Assembly: GCA_012719035.1 (NCBI GenBank)
Contig: JAAYBD010000035.1
Coordinates: 28,219-92,218 of the forward strand
Length of the DNA stretch: 64,000 nt
Source of the DNA: Clostridiales bacterium
GTDB taxonomy: Bacteria; Bacillota; Clostridia; Oscillospirales; Oscillospiraceae
Direction of reading: 5' to 3'
Made by a program: the position numbers and the translations under genes. Below, piece after piece: positions 52,758 through 62,194 of this stretch. Every line of letters begins with the position of its first letter. Position 1 is the stretch's first letter. The notes below the pieces were generated by a model that did no database searches, was not told where the DNA came from, and saw only the letters and a list, made by a program, of their open reading frames with translations.

Positions 52758-53240
52758 TTATTTATGGTATTTGCTTCCCTCATTTATCATTATACCCCTG
52801 TATATCTGTTCTGCAAGCATAACTCTTGCAAGATGATGAGGAAAAGTCATTAAAGACATGGATAAATGGAAATCAGCGCGGTTTTTTATGCATTTATCCA
52901 ATCCGAAAGACGAGCCTACAACAAAACATATCCTGCTCTTTCCTTCGTTTGCACATTTTTGAATAAGACCCGCAAAATCACTGCTGCTCAATTGACTGCC
53001 TTCTATGCACATTGCGATAAGATATGATCCGGAGGGTATGCGCTTTTCGATTTCTTCCGCTTCTTTTGCAAGACCAGCATCTATCTCGGCCTGTGAAGGA
53101 GCCTGCGGAAGCCTGACTTCGGGAAGCTCTATAAGCTCAAACTTGCAATACGTCTTCAGCCGTTTTTCATATTCGGAGAAAGCCGATATGTAATGCTTTT
53201 CCCTCATGCGTCCAACGCAGATAAGGCATATATTCAGCAT
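52758..53240 (-). CDS. rlmH: 23S rRNA (pseudouridine1915-N3)-methyltransferase RlmH
   Basis: The 160-aa enzyme belongs to the SPOUT family: MLNICLICVGRMREKHYISAF at the start, the core ICFVVGSSFGLDKCI and the knot YKxx-like end RVMLAEQIYRGIMINEGSKYHK. It methylates pseudouridine 1915 in helix 69 of 23S rRNA. It overlaps the walJ end by 7 nt, an order also found in Bacillus (yyc locus and rlmH close by). Confidence 0.95.
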   Translation of the reverse strand: MLNICLICVGRMREKHYISAFSEYEKRLKTYCKFELIELPEVRLPQAPSQAEIDAGLAKEAEEIEKRIPSGSYLIAMCIEGSQLSSSDFAGLIQKCANEGKSRICFVVGSSFGLDKCIKNRADFHLSMSLMTFPHHLARVMLAEQIYRGIMINEGSKYHK

Positions 53241-54031
53241 ACAAAACTATCCTTGACAGAAAGGTGTAACATATTCTTTTCCGGTGCAACTTCAAGTAGG
53301 AGGTCGTTTTGAGGGTCGATGCCATCTTCCAAAAGTGCTTGTGATACGCAGTTATAGGCTATTTCCGGACGGTTATTTTCACGGCTCAGGTGACCTAAAA
53401 TCATTTTTCGCGTACCTCTCTTATAAAGCTCGACCGCAAGCTGACCGCATGACTCGTTTGAAAGATGCCCGTTGTCGGATAATATCCGGCGCTTCAGATA
53501 AACGGGATATGAGCCTGAACGCAGCATCTCGATGTCGTGATTGGACTCTATGACAGCGGCATCGACTCCGCTCAGCCCCTCGATTATTTCATCGGTCACA
53601 TGACCGAAATCCGTACAGAAGCCAAAGACACTGCTGCCTGTGATTCTGTACCCGACGCTTTCGGGAGTATCGTGCGGAGTGTGAAAGGGAAGTACCTTCA
53701 AGCCGCAGATATCGCAGTCCTGTCCGGTTTTAAGCACAGTTATATAATCTTCGACCCCCGCAATTGACCAACACAAATGATTAGCCACTGTACGGGGGGC
53801 AAATATCGGAATATCATGATGCTTTATTAGTGTATTCAGACCGCAGATATGGTCGGAATGTTCGTGCGTTATGAGGATTCCTGCAAGCTGGTCCGGACTG
53901 ATATTTAGTTCTGCCAGAGAAAGCTTAATGCGTTTCGTAGAAATTCCGGCGTCAATGAGAATGGCGGTATCACCGTCTTTTACAAGGGTACAGTTTCCGC
54001 CTGAACCGCTTGCAATTGTGTAGATTTGCAT
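53234..54031 (-). CDS. walJ: MBL-fold hydrolase of the Wal operon
   Basis: ATG 54031 (265 aa) is supported by GGGGATGCAAT; an ATG three codons earlier is too near the ribosome site. The MBL fold shows GNCTLVKDGDTAILIDAG, zinc motif ITHEHSDH (near 60) and FHTPHDTPESVGY. The YycJ/WalJ group is thought to process DNA ends or link replication with cell-wall metabolism. It lies after murA by 18 nt and before rlmH with an overlap. Confidence 0.9.
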   Translation of the reverse strand: MQIYTIASGSGGNCTLVKDGDTAILIDAGISTKRIKLSLAELNISPDQLAGILITHEHSDHICGLNTLIKHHDIPIFAPRTVANHLCWSIAGVEDYITVLKTGQDCDICGLKVLPFHTPHDTPESVGYRITGSSVFGFCTDFGHVTDEIIEGLSGVDAAVIESNHDIEMLRSGSYPVYLKRRILSDNGHLSNESCGQLAVELYKRGTRKMILGHLSRENNRPEIAYNCVSQALLEDGIDPQNDLLLEVAPEKNMLHLSVKDSFVC

Positions 54032-54049
54032 ATATTGCATCCCCGATTG

Positions 54050-55339
54050 TTATACTACTGCGGATGTGAATTCATCCGGCTCGGTTACACAGGTTATATC
54101 AGCGCCGAGACTTTTTAGCTTTCCGACCAGATCCTGATAGCCCCGTTCTATGAAGACAACATCTTCCACAACGGTTTCACCTTTTGCGCAAAGACCTGCG
54201 ATGACGACCGCTGCGCCGGCTCTCAGATCACAGGCGGCAACCGGTGCTCCGGTGAGGTAAGGAACGCCCTCGATAACAGCTGTTTTACCATCGACCTGTA
54301 CCTCGGCACCCATTTTTTTGAGTTCCGAGATATACTTGTAACGGTTGTCCCAAACGCCTTCGGTAACCACGCTTGTGCCTTCTGCAAGGCACAGAACTGT
54401 GCTTATCTGGGGCTGCATATCGGTTGGGAAACCGGGATAAGGCTGAGTTTTGACATTTGTGCGAAGAAGCTTCCCGTTGCGCCGCACGATGACAGAATCG
54501 GGATACTCGTCAATCTCAACACCCATTTCACGCAGTTTTGCGCTTATGCAGTCCAGATGCTTTGGAATGACATTTTTTATAGCTATTTCTCCGCCTGCTG
54601 CGGCAACAGCAGCCATATAGGTTCCGGCCTCTATCTGATCCGGAATAATAGAATAGGTGCCTCCATGAAGCTTATCAACGCCGTATATTTTGATTGTATC
54701 AGTACCGGCGCCGCGAACATCCGCACCCATCGAGTTTAAGAAGTTTGCAAGGTCGACTATATGAGGTTCCCTCGCAGCATTTTCTATGGTAGTTTTGCCC
54801 TGAGCCTTTGACGCGGCGAGCATGATGTTCATTGTAGCGCCGACGGATACCTTGTCAAGATAGATTTTGGTGCCGACGAGTACACCGTTCTGAGCTTCAG
54901 CATATACGAATCCACCTTTGACCTCGACCTGCGCACCGAGTGCCGTCATACCCTTGATATGCTGATCGATCGGACGCACGCCGAAGTTACAGCCGCCGGG
55001 CATAGTGGTTTTTGCTGAGCCGAAACGGCCGAGCATGGCTCCGATGAGATAATAAGATGCACGAATCTTACGCATCAAATCGTAGGGAGCGCCTTCCTTG
55101 CGAACATTTGAACAATCAATTTCAACTGTCGTCTTGTTTATTGTGCGAACTTTGGCCCCCATTTCACTGAGAATAGTGAGGAGCATGTCTGTGTCGCTTA
55201 TTTGAGGGATATTTTCGATTCTGCAAACGCCTTCTACCATAAGCGCAGCAGGAATGATAGCAACAGCGGCGTTTTTAGCCCCGCTGATTTCAACTTCACC
55301 GTAAAGAGGCTTTCCGCCTTTAATCACATATTTATCCAA
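54050..55339 (-). CDS. murA: UDP-N-acetylglucosamine 1-carboxyvinyltransferase
   Basis: The 429-aa EPSP-synthase-fold enzyme makes the first committed peptidoglycan precursor. It has KGGKPLYGEVEISGAKNAA at the start and the active-site Cys in MPGGCNFGVRPIDQHIKG (Cys117). Presence of Cys suggests normal fosfomycin sensitivity. A promoter is at 55485-55513. Its place between yycI and walJ is unusual for the Wal operon. The following gene is only 18 nt away. Confidence 0.96.
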   Translation of the reverse strand: MDKYVIKGGKPLYGEVEISGAKNAAVAIIPAALMVEGVCRIENIPQISDTDMLLTILSEMGAKVRTINKTTVEIDCSNVRKEGAPYDLMRKIRASYYLIGAMLGRFGSAKTTMPGGCNFGVRPIDQHIKGMTALGAQVEVKGGFVYAEAQNGVLVGTKIYLDKVSVGATMNIMLAASKAQGKTTIENAAREPHIVDLANFLNSMGADVRGAGTDTIKIYGVDKLHGGTYSIIPDQIEAGTYMAAVAAAGGEIAIKNVIPKHLDCISAKLREMGVEIDEYPDSVIVRRNGKLLRTNVKTQPYPGFPTDMQPQISTVLCLAEGTSVVTEGVWDNRYKYISELKKMGAEVQVDGKTAVIEGVPYLTGAPVAACDLRAGAAVVIAGLCAKGETVVEDVVFIERGYQDLVGKLKSLGADITCVTEPDEFTSAVV

Positions 55340-55484
55340 AAAAACACCTTCCCGTAATGAGAGATACCGCAGTGTGTTTATATTATGTATGATACCCTAA
55401 GAGAGAAATTATAGCCAGAAAAAAGTCTTCTGGGGCTCATATATCATAGAAAAAAATAATACCATTTAAGCGAATTATTTCTGG

Positions 55485-55513
55485 ATTATAACATAAAGAT
55501 TACAAAAATACAA
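55485..55513 (-). promoter_or_regulatory. Sigma-A promoter of murA
   Basis: On the minus strand TTGTAT (complement of 55508-55513) and TATAAT (complement of 55485-55490) have a 17-nt spacer. murA begins about 145 nt downstream; a small hairpin (CCAGAA...TTCTGG, about 55414-55432) lies in the leader. Confidence 0.65.
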
Positions 55514-55534
55514 CAAAAAATAAATATAATAATA

Positions 55535-56386
55535 CTAAGGCACGAGTTCCGCATTCTCTAACCTTCCGGTTCGGGCATCAATATAATAGTATTTTGAGTT
55601 GGTTTGCAGACACCAGATGGGCTTTAACGTGCAGTCTCCTGAAACTGCCGAATTGAGAGTATACATGATTTTCAGATTATTTATTTCACTGAACACGTCT
55701 CCGGTCTGGCGTACAGATTCAAGAAAACTCATAAGCACTGTGGCACTGTCCAAGTAATCTTCGGAGGACTGGACCGAGTATTCAATATCCAAAGGTCTGC
55801 TGCCGCTTATCAGTGTGAGATATTTGGAATTGTAATAGAAATTTATTCGGGAATTATAGATCGGCGTTCCGTCCCATGAACATAGGAGCGTGATTGAAGT
55901 ATTGGTACCGTTTTCTTCCAATACAATCTCTGCATCACTGTATTCTATTCCAAGCTTTTTCATTACGATCTTTGCCGCATCCACGGGATCTTTGCCTTTT
56001 GATATAACCCCCGCGTAAAGAAGTATGTCAAATTCTCCGTTTCCCCTAAATTCCGCGATTCCATTAGGCCCTTTATATGAATAGATGTTTCCACCAAGGT
56101 CATCGACCACACAGTTTCCCAGAAGTGCGCTGATGCGTTTATATTCGTTATCGGTGTCGCGTTTTAACGAAACCTGCGGAGAAATTTTATCCGGTAATTT
56201 GATATTCGGATTTAGGTATATTCCTCTTTCGGTAAAGATATTCTCCAACGCCTGCTTGTTGTATAGTTCTGCATGCCGCCGTTCTCTTGCGTTAGAAACA
56301 ACTATTACAAGCAGAAAAACATTTACGAGAACAAGAACAATAATTATAAAATTTTTGATTTTCGACTTATCCACATGAAACTCCAA
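55535..56386 (-). CDS. yycI: YycI-family regulatory protein
   Basis: The 283-aa protein has one N-terminal membrane helix (FIIIVLVLVNVFLLVIVVSN) and an extracellular domain with AELYNKQALENIFTERGIYL and late YDARTGRLENAELV-like YIDARTGRLENA. It sits with yycH and walK-walR in the Wal operon and in Bacillus restrains the WalK kinase through membrane contact. Length (about 280) fits. It is placed 6 nt after yycH. Confidence 0.85.
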   Translation of the reverse strand: MEFHVDKSKIKNFIIIVLVLVNVFLLVIVVSNARERRHAELYNKQALENIFTERGIYLNPNIKLPDKISPQVSLKRDTDNEYKRISALLGNCVVDDLGGNIYSYKGPNGIAEFRGNGEFDILLYAGVISKGKDPVDAAKIVMKKLGIEYSDAEIVLEENGTNTSITLLCSWDGTPIYNSRINFYYNSKYLTLISGSRPLDIEYSVQSSEDYLDSATVLMSFLESVRQTGDVFSEINNLKIMYTLNSAVSGDCTLKPIWCLQTNSKYYYIDARTGRLENAELVP

Positions 56387-56392
56387 TCGCAG

Positions 56393-57754
56393 TCAGTTAA
56401 TAATCCATGTGCAGGTAACGCCGTCATTTTGGTCCCCGTAAGTGAGTATCGGTTCCCCTCCCTTTGATTTTACAATAGCCACAGCCATTTTTTCCGGTAT
56501 AGCCGAGGTCGTGTCGCCGGAATAAGTATATTCCCTCAAGCGGAATTCGGCTCTTGTTATGGCTCCTCCGTTTATCTGGAAGTTTGCGGCATAAACGCCG
56601 TTAGGAAAGGTGACCGGAATCCCGCCGATGAAATAGCCAAAGCTAATGCTGCAGGAGGAGGGAAAGGAAAGATTCTTTATGCTGGTAAGTCCAATCTCAC
56701 CTTCGCCAGATACTTGTCCGATGCTGTTTTCAACAATTTGGGAACACATTGAAATGCAGTCTGTAATCGTCAGGTTATCAGAACTTTTGGGGATCACAAT
56801 ACCGTTTTTGCCCGTAACACTGAACAGCATCTTGCCTGCCATATCAATGCGCAGACTTCTTCCGTTTTCAACATAAACTACGGAACCGTCCGTCCCCTCA
56901 GGATGCTGCGATGCTATCCTGCTGTTGATCTCAAACAAGTTCAGAAGCTCTGTAAGCGCTTCTTCATCGGGTAAACCGTTGCGCAGGGGATTTGCCGCTG
57001 AAACTTCACGGATTTTTGTGCTTTCGCCGGAAAATATGAAATAGGGGTCAAGATTTTCATATTCATCATGCAATTCAAAAGCGAATTTTGCGTTTCCCAT
57101 TGGAAACTCTTTGATTTTTGACAGGAGAGAGGCAAAGCCTGAAGCAGTTTCGCAGCGGTATATCGTGCCGCTGTCTTCACTTATATAATACAGCAGAAGG
57201 TTTCCGTCTACGTTTCCTAAAAACAGTCTTCTGGCAATATCGGAGGAGAGGTTTTCGGTAATTTCCGTTCCCAGTCCAACCGCTATTGTAGACAGAGGCT
57301 GGGGGTAAAGATAGTCAAAGAACACTCCGCTGCCGCCAAGAGCCTGCTTCCACTCATCGGCTGATATAGGCTCGGGGTCTTTTGATGAGCCTAAAGCCTC
57401 TCCGAGAGCAGAGGAAAACAGTGAAAACATCCTATTCTTCTCATCATTGTCATACTTAACGGCATAATGCGAGATGTCCTCATTATCATCATACTTGACG
57501 GTATGGCGCGTGCTGTGCTCATCAGTGACAAGAATAAACATGGGGATTGATGACGATGTTCGAACCGGTTTTTTAACACTGCCTGCGCTGACTTCGGCGT
57601 TCTCTGAAGCGCTGCCGAAACGGGAAATCAAACTGCGTAAGGTTATATCCGGTTCATATACCACAGCCTTGAACATGAGAAAAACAGCGGAAAGCAATAA
57701 ATAAGCGATAATATAGTTTTTTGCCGTATCAATAAGTTTTGCCCTATCCTTCAT
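56393..57754 (-). CDS. yycH: YycH-like protein
   Basis: The 453-aa protein has an N-terminal membrane helix (IIAYLLLSAVFLMFKAVVY) and a large outside domain. Low similarity to YycH is expected. The late segment SCSISFGYFIGGIPVTFPNGV and GGAITRAEFRLREYTYSGD resemble the YycH/YycI fold. Its place between walK and yycI is the best evidence. It overlaps walK by 11 nt. In Bacillus it acts with YycI as a WalK regulator. Confidence 0.75.
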   Translation of the reverse strand: MKDRAKLIDTAKNYIIAYLLLSAVFLMFKAVVYEPDITLRSLISRFGSASENAEVSAGSVKKPVRTSSSIPMFILVTDEHSTRHTVKYDDNEDISHYAVKYDNDEKNRMFSLFSSALGEALGSSKDPEPISADEWKQALGGSGVFFDYLYPQPLSTIAVGLGTEITENLSSDIARRLFLGNVDGNLLLYYISEDSGTIYRCETASGFASLLSKIKEFPMGNAKFAFELHDEYENLDPYFIFSGESTKIREVSAANPLRNGLPDEEALTELLNLFEINSRIASQHPEGTDGSVVYVENGRSLRIDMAGKMLFSVTGKNGIVIPKSSDNLTITDCISMCSQIVENSIGQVSGEGEIGLTSIKNLSFPSSCSISFGYFIGGIPVTFPNGVYAANFQINGGAITRAEFRLREYTYSGDTTSAIPEKMAVAIVKSKGGEPILTYGDQNDGVTCTWIIN

Positions 57755-59195
57755 TCATCGGTCCCTCCACAGGAAGCGATATGGTAATGACCGTTCCTTT
57801 GCCCTGTCTGCTTGTAAGATCGATTTTACCGTTGTGACGATTGACTATTTCTTTTGCTATGGAAAGACCAAGACCGGTACCGCCGGATTCACGGCTTCTT
57901 GCCTTATCGACTCTGTAGAAACGGTCAAAAACCTTATCAACATCCTCTTTTGGTATTCCGATACCGTTGTCGCGCACGCTTACCCAGACAACATCATCTT
58001 TCTGACCGGCAGTTATGTCTATGCTGCCGCCGTCACGTGTGTATTTTATAGAATTTGAAATCATATTTATCAAAACCTGCTCGATTCTTGCCTCATCGCC
58101 GATGATATCGGTCATAGGAGTCTTGAACTCAAGCGTGAAGTTGTGATTGTGCTTTTGTGCCTCAAGAAGCATTGCGCTGTATGCATCGCGAATAGATTTT
58201 TCAAACGAAAAGCGCTCAAATGCAAACTCGATGCTGCCTGCATCGAACCGGGAAAGCATAAGCAGATCCTGAACTATCTTAGTCATGCGGTCACTTTCTT
58301 TTACGATGACGCCAAGGAATTCTTTTTCGGTTTCCTCCGGCATATTCCCGCTGTCCTGAAGCGTTTCGGCATAGCTTCTTATGCTCGTAATAGGGGTGCG
58401 AAGCTCGTGCGACACATTCGCGACGAACTCTTTACGCATCGTTTCCGATTTTTTCAGGTCATCCAAGGTCTTTTCAAGCTGACCTGCCATGTCATTAAAG
58501 GTTCGTGTCAGGACACCGATTTCGTCCTGCGCATCCGAGTCAAGTCTGGATGAAAAGTCACCCGCGGCAACCCGCTCTACCGCACGGGTGAGGCTGAGGA
58601 TTGGAGTGACCACAGCCTTAGCAAGCAGAAGGCTGAGCAGAGCGGAGATGATGAGTCCGACAAAAAGTGCTTCCGCAATTATTCCGAAGAGTGCGGAGCT
58701 GAGTTTTTGAACGGCGGTTTTGTTATCCTTTATATATACAATATAATGTCCGCCCCTGCCCTCAAAGGGAATGGCGACGTCCATATAGGGCTTACTTTGA
58801 TCGCTGATATATCCAGTTTGTCCGTTTATGGCGGTCATAATGTTTGTGGTGATCGACAGGTTTTCTGTGCCAGTATCTGAACGGAGCAGAACACTGCCGG
58901 TTTCGCCCCAAAGAATATAGTAGTTCCGCGAGCGGGAATCGATACCGAGCTGCCCGGAGTATGCGTTTAGGATATCAGCCATCTGGGAAGGTGCGCTGTT
59001 GATGTCATTATCGGCAGCAGAATATAAGGTTGCCGCAACATCCGGATTTTCAAATACGTCCTTCATCTTCTGATAGAAGTCTTCGAGATAGAAAGAGCGT
59101 ATTTCGTTCATTAAAAAAGCACCGACAACAGCCATCAGTGAGATGATAAGAAGCAGCATTATCAGTACAAGCTTTGTATAAAGGCTTTTTTTCAT
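57744..59195 (-). CDS. walK: Sensor histidine kinase WalK
   Basis: ATG 59195 (483 aa) has GCGGAGGTTCC, while a Met nine codons upstream lacks a ribosome site. Two membrane helices (about 10-30 and 175-200) bracket an outside sensor, then a HAMP domain, HisKA with NVSHELRTPITSIRSYAE and an ATPase domain with NMISNSIKYT, VRDNGIGIPKEDVDKVF and SGGTGLGLSIAKEIV. No clear PAS domain lies between HAMP and HisKA, in contrast to Bacillus WalK. It phosphorylates WalR to control cell-wall hydrolases. Confidence 0.9.
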   Translation of the reverse strand: MKKSLYTKLVLIMLLLIISLMAVVGAFLMNEIRSFYLEDFYQKMKDVFENPDVAATLYSAADNDINSAPSQMADILNAYSGQLGIDSRSRNYYILWGETGSVLLRSDTGTENLSITTNIMTAINGQTGYISDQSKPYMDVAIPFEGRGGHYIVYIKDNKTAVQKLSSALFGIIAEALFVGLIISALLSLLLAKAVVTPILSLTRAVERVAAGDFSSRLDSDAQDEIGVLTRTFNDMAGQLEKTLDDLKKSETMRKEFVANVSHELRTPITSIRSYAETLQDSGNMPEETEKEFLGVIVKESDRMTKIVQDLLMLSRFDAGSIEFAFERFSFEKSIRDAYSAMLLEAQKHNHNFTLEFKTPMTDIIGDEARIEQVLINMISNSIKYTRDGGSIDITAGQKDDVVWVSVRDNGIGIPKEDVDKVFDRFYRVDKARSRESGGTGLGLSIAKEIVNRHNGKIDLTSRQGKGTVITISLPVEGPMNEG

Positions 59196-59251
59196 CGGAA
59201 CCTCCGCATTGCGTCGATGCATTTTAAAAATCTATGTAAGGGGTAAAAAGC

Positions 59252-59953
59252 TTACTCTACATTAAAAAAGTACCCCACGCCTCGCTTTGTCACTACATAA
59301 ACAGGTTCTGCGGGATTGTCTTCAAGCTTTTCACGCAGACGGCGCACCGCAACATCGACCGCGCGGAGGTCGCCATAATAATCATACTGCCAGACCTCGC
59401 TCATAAGCTGTTCGCGGGATATTACCTTTCCCGGGGATGATGCAAGAAACTTGATAAGATCGTATTCGCGCTGCGTAAGCTCAAGATCTTTTCCGTTTTT
59501 AAAAACCGTATGGCGCTCAAAATCGATTGTGATTTCCTTGAACCTTATACCATCTCCGGAGCTTTCGGCGGGAGGGGATTCGGACGTTGCTATCCTGCGC
59601 ATATTTGTTTTGACCCGAGCCAATAGTTCGCGGATAGAAAAAGGTTTCGTTATGTAGTCATCCGCGCCGAGTTCAAGACCAAAAACCTTGTCAGTCTCTT
59701 CCTCGCGGGCAGTTATCATTATAATCGGAATGTTTATGCCTTCCGAACGAAGTGTCCTGCATACTTCAAAGCCGTCAATATACGGAAGCATAACATCAAG
59801 GAGGATTAAATCGGGATTTTTCGCTCTTGCCAGATTCAGACCTTCACGCCCGTCATATGCACAGATTGTCTTGTATTCAGATTTTTCCAGATTGAACTTG
59901 AGAATATCGACTATTGATTTTTCGTCATCGACAATCAAAACCGTTCTCGACAT
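59252..59953 (-). CDS. walR: Response regulator WalR (OmpR family)
   Basis: The 233-aa protein has the receiver LLDVMLPYIDGFEVC with phospho-acceptor Asp53, ITAREEETDKVFGLELGADDY and KPFSIRELLARVK. The C-terminal winged helix (TQREYDLIKFLASSPGKVIS, VDVAVRRLREKLED) binds DNA. With walK it forms the essential cell-wall stress system of Firmicutes. Start ATG behind AAAGGAAATATATAAAATC; it is 56 nt upstream of walK. Confidence 0.95.
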   Translation of the reverse strand: MSRTVLIVDDEKSIVDILKFNLEKSEYKTICAYDGREGLNLARAKNPDLILLDVMLPYIDGFEVCRTLRSEGINIPIIMITAREEETDKVFGLELGADDYITKPFSIRELLARVKTNMRRIATSESPPAESSGDGIRFKEITIDFERHTVFKNGKDLELTQREYDLIKFLASSPGKVISREQLMSEVWQYDYYGDLRAVDVAVRRLREKLEDNPAEPVYVVTKRGVGYFFNVE

Positions 59954-59995
59954 GATTTTATATATTTCCTTTCTGATAGTATCCCGTGTGGTTTT

Positions 59996-60532
59996 TTATT
60001 GAGAAAGAATATTTTTTGCTTTGAGGACAGCAATAACGGTCTTGGCATCGTATATTTCGTTGCTCATGATGAGCCCTACAAGCTCATCAATGTGTATTTT
60101 CTCAACATGAAGAAATTCGCCGGGGTCAGGATGCGCTTTGCCGAAGCTGAGATCCCTTGCCATGTAGACATAAAGAACCTCCCTGCAAAATCCGGGAGAG
60201 GGATATACTTTGCCGAGATCGATGTATTCACCGGCGCTAATTCCGGTTTCCTCGGAAAGCTCACGTACGGCGCATTCAAGAGGATCTTCGCCGTATTCAA
60301 GTTTACCTGCCGGCACTTCGAGAAGATGTTCTGCCATAGGATAACGGAACTGACGAACACAGTAAACATATCCCTCGCCGTCAACAGGGATTACAGTAAC
60401 ACCGCCGGGGTGTTCGACGACCTCGCGCAGGGTATGTTCACCGTTTTGCAGGACGACCCTGTCAAGTGTTGTGTTTATTATAATTCCGTTGTAACCATTG
60501 ATGTGATGTACAAGCGTTTCGGTATAATCCAT
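59996..60532 (-). CDS. Nudix hydrolase (ADP-ribose pyrophosphatase-like)
   Basis: The 178-aa protein has the Nudix box GEDPLECAVRELSEETGIS, in which the REx..EE metal residues are present. The preceding AGKLEYGEDP and VIPVDGEGYVYCVRQFRYPM match ADP-ribose/ADP-sugar pyrophosphatases. It hydrolyses ADP-ribose to AMP and ribose-5-P. It lies 42 nt upstream of walR and may be the first gene of the Wal unit. Ribosome site ACCGGAGGTTTTTATTTC. Confidence 0.92.
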   Translation of the reverse strand: MDYTETLVHHINGYNGIIINTTLDRVVLQNGEHTLREVVEHPGGVTVIPVDGEGYVYCVRQFRYPMAEHLLEVPAGKLEYGEDPLECAVRELSEETGISAGEYIDLGKVYPSPGFCREVLYVYMARDLSFGKAHPDPGEFLHVEKIHIDELVGLIMSNEIYDAKTVIAVLKAKNILSQ

Positions 60533-60733
60533 GAAATAAAAACCTCCGGTCGCTATGAAATGTCAAGACAGTATTTTTTTGTAAAATTTTAATGAATTAT
60601 ATGCTAATCTAATATATTATAGCACACCGTTTTTTGAATTTCCAGTTATTTTAACTGGCACATTATGATGCCTTGAAGTACAATGCTCTAAGAGCATTCA
60701 GCATACCATTTAATCGAAAGCAGGGAACAAAAA

Positions 60734-60979
60734 ATGACTATTCACATTGCGACACCAGAGCTTGTTGTGCTTGAAACTGAGAGCGGAGAGCTTACGGACA
60801 GCAATAAGGCACAGATGATCATTCGCTCAGCGCTGGAGGTGAAAGGAATTGAGCAATGGAGTTCAATTGAAATCGAAGATTTTACATATCAAGGAAATCA
60901 GCTGATTTTTGCCAAACCGGTAAAAGTGTTTATTCATGACATTTTAGCGCGGCTTATCGAATACTTTCCGGATATATAA
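60734..60979 (+). CDS. Uncharacterised small protein, 81 aa
   Basis: ATG 60734 follows AAGCAGGGAACAAAAA, a modest ribosome site. The acidic 81-aa product (MTIHIATPELVVLETESGEL, then QWSSIEIEDFTYQGNQLIF and VFIHDILARLIEYFPDI) has alternating strands and a helix at the end. I do not recognise a family. Codon use resembles its neighbours. It stands alone upstream of smpB and could be a conserved clostridial protein of unknown role. Confidence 0.6.
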   Translation: MTIHIATPELVVLETESGELTDSNKAQMIIRSALEVKGIEQWSSIEIEDFTYQGNQLIFAKPVKVFIHDILARLIEYFPDI

Positions 60980-61071
60980 AAGATACAAATTTTTGCTCCT
61001 GAAAGGCAGGCTATGTACTTGACATTTGTGTTATAATTACTACACAGCACAAATGGAAGGGAGGGCTGAGA

Positions 61072-61539
61072 ATGTCACCCAAGGCAACCGGAATCAAAGT
61101 AGCTGCGCAGAACAGGAAAGCTTTTCACGACTACTTTGTTCTTGAACGCTTTGAAGCGGGAATTGAACTTTGCGGAACCGAAGTCAAGTCGATTCGAGCG
61201 GGAACATTGAACCTAAAGGATTCCTACTGCACTATTAAGGACGGCGAGATATTTGTCCGCTCCATGCACATCAGTCCGTATGAAAAGGGCAACATTTTCA
61301 ACCGCGATCCCTTGCGTCCCCGCAGACTTCTTATGCACAAGCGCGAAATAAAAAAGCTTTCGGAAAAAGTACAGCAGGACGGGCTGACGCTCATCCCGCT
61401 TTCTGTGTATTTTAAGGACAGCCGGGTCAAGCTTGAAGTGGGCTTGTGTCAGGGAAAAAAGATGCATGACAAGCGCGAGAGCGAAGCAAAGCGCGGAGCC
61501 GTACGTGAGATGGAAAGAGCCATCAAAGAGCGCAGTTAA
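61072..61539 (+). CDS. smpB: SsrA-binding protein
   Basis: The 155-aa protein binds tmRNA and brings it to stalled ribosomes. The beta-barrel has [38 protein letters not shown] and [20 protein letters not shown], and the tail [14 protein letters not shown], which enters the empty mRNA channel. The tmRNA gene lies 650 nt downstream with only a cyclophilin gene between. Ribosome site GGGAGGGCTGAG. Confidence 0.96.
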   Translation: MSPKATGIKVAAQNRKAFHDYFVLERFEAGIELCGTEVKSIRAGTLNLKDSYCTIKDGEIFVRSMHISPYEKGNIFNRDPLRPRRLLMHKREIKKLSEKVQQDGLTLIPLSVYFKDSRVKLEVGLCQGKKMHDKRESEAKRGAVREMERAIKERS

Positions 61540-61589
61540 ATTTTCAGGTGCATTAAAAAGCTTGAATATGAAAGGAATTTATAGAACTT

Positions 61590-62108
61590 ATGCCAAATCC
61601 TATAGTGACTATCGAAATGGAAAACGGTGGGAAGATCAAGGCGGAGCTTTATCCGGATATCGCGCCGAATACCGTTAACAACTTTATATCTCTTATAAAA
61701 AAAGGATTCTATGACGGTGTTATTTTCCACCGCGTTATTTTCGGTTTTATGCTTCAGGGCGGAGACCCTGATGGTACCGGAATGGGCGGACCGGGATATA
61801 CCATAAAGGGTGAGTTTACCTCAAACGGCTTCAAGAACAGCCTTAAACACGAACCGGGTGTTCTGTCCATGGCTCGAACAATGATACCTGACTCTGCGGG
61901 AAGCCAGTTCTTTATTATGCACAAGACGGCATCGCACCTTGACGGACAGTATGCCGCCTTTGGAAAAGTCATCGAGGGTATGGATGTTGTAAATGCGATT
62001 GCGGAAACAGACTGCGACATGGGCGACAGACCTGTTAAACCCCAGCGCATGCAGAAAGTTACTGTCGATACTTTCGGAGTTGAATATCCTGAACCTGTTA
62101 AATGCTGA
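61590..62108 (+). CDS. Cyclophilin-type peptidyl-prolyl isomerase
   Basis: The 172-aa cytoplasmic protein catalyses proline cis-trans isomerisation. It contains FHRVIFGFMLQGGDPDGTG and AGSQFFIMHKTASHLDG, with the catalytic Arg and the typical GQF/SQF block. The start gives MPNPIVTIEMENGG; the ribosome site (AAAGGAATTTATAGAACTT) is rather far. It lies between smpB and ssrA. Confidence 0.93.
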   Translation: MPNPIVTIEMENGGKIKAELYPDIAPNTVNNFISLIKKGFYDGVIFHRVIFGFMLQGGDPDGTGMGGPGYTIKGEFTSNGFKNSLKHEPGVLSMARTMIPDSAGSQFFIMHKTASHLDGQYAAFGKVIEGMDVVNAIAETDCDMGDRPVKPQRMQKVTVDTFGVEYPEPVKC

Positions 62109-62194
62109 TAGGGAACAATCAGATTATTTTTTCGTCTAATTAAAAGGATATCTGCCTTGCACCAATATAAAGCGCCTTATAAAGGCGCTCTCAT

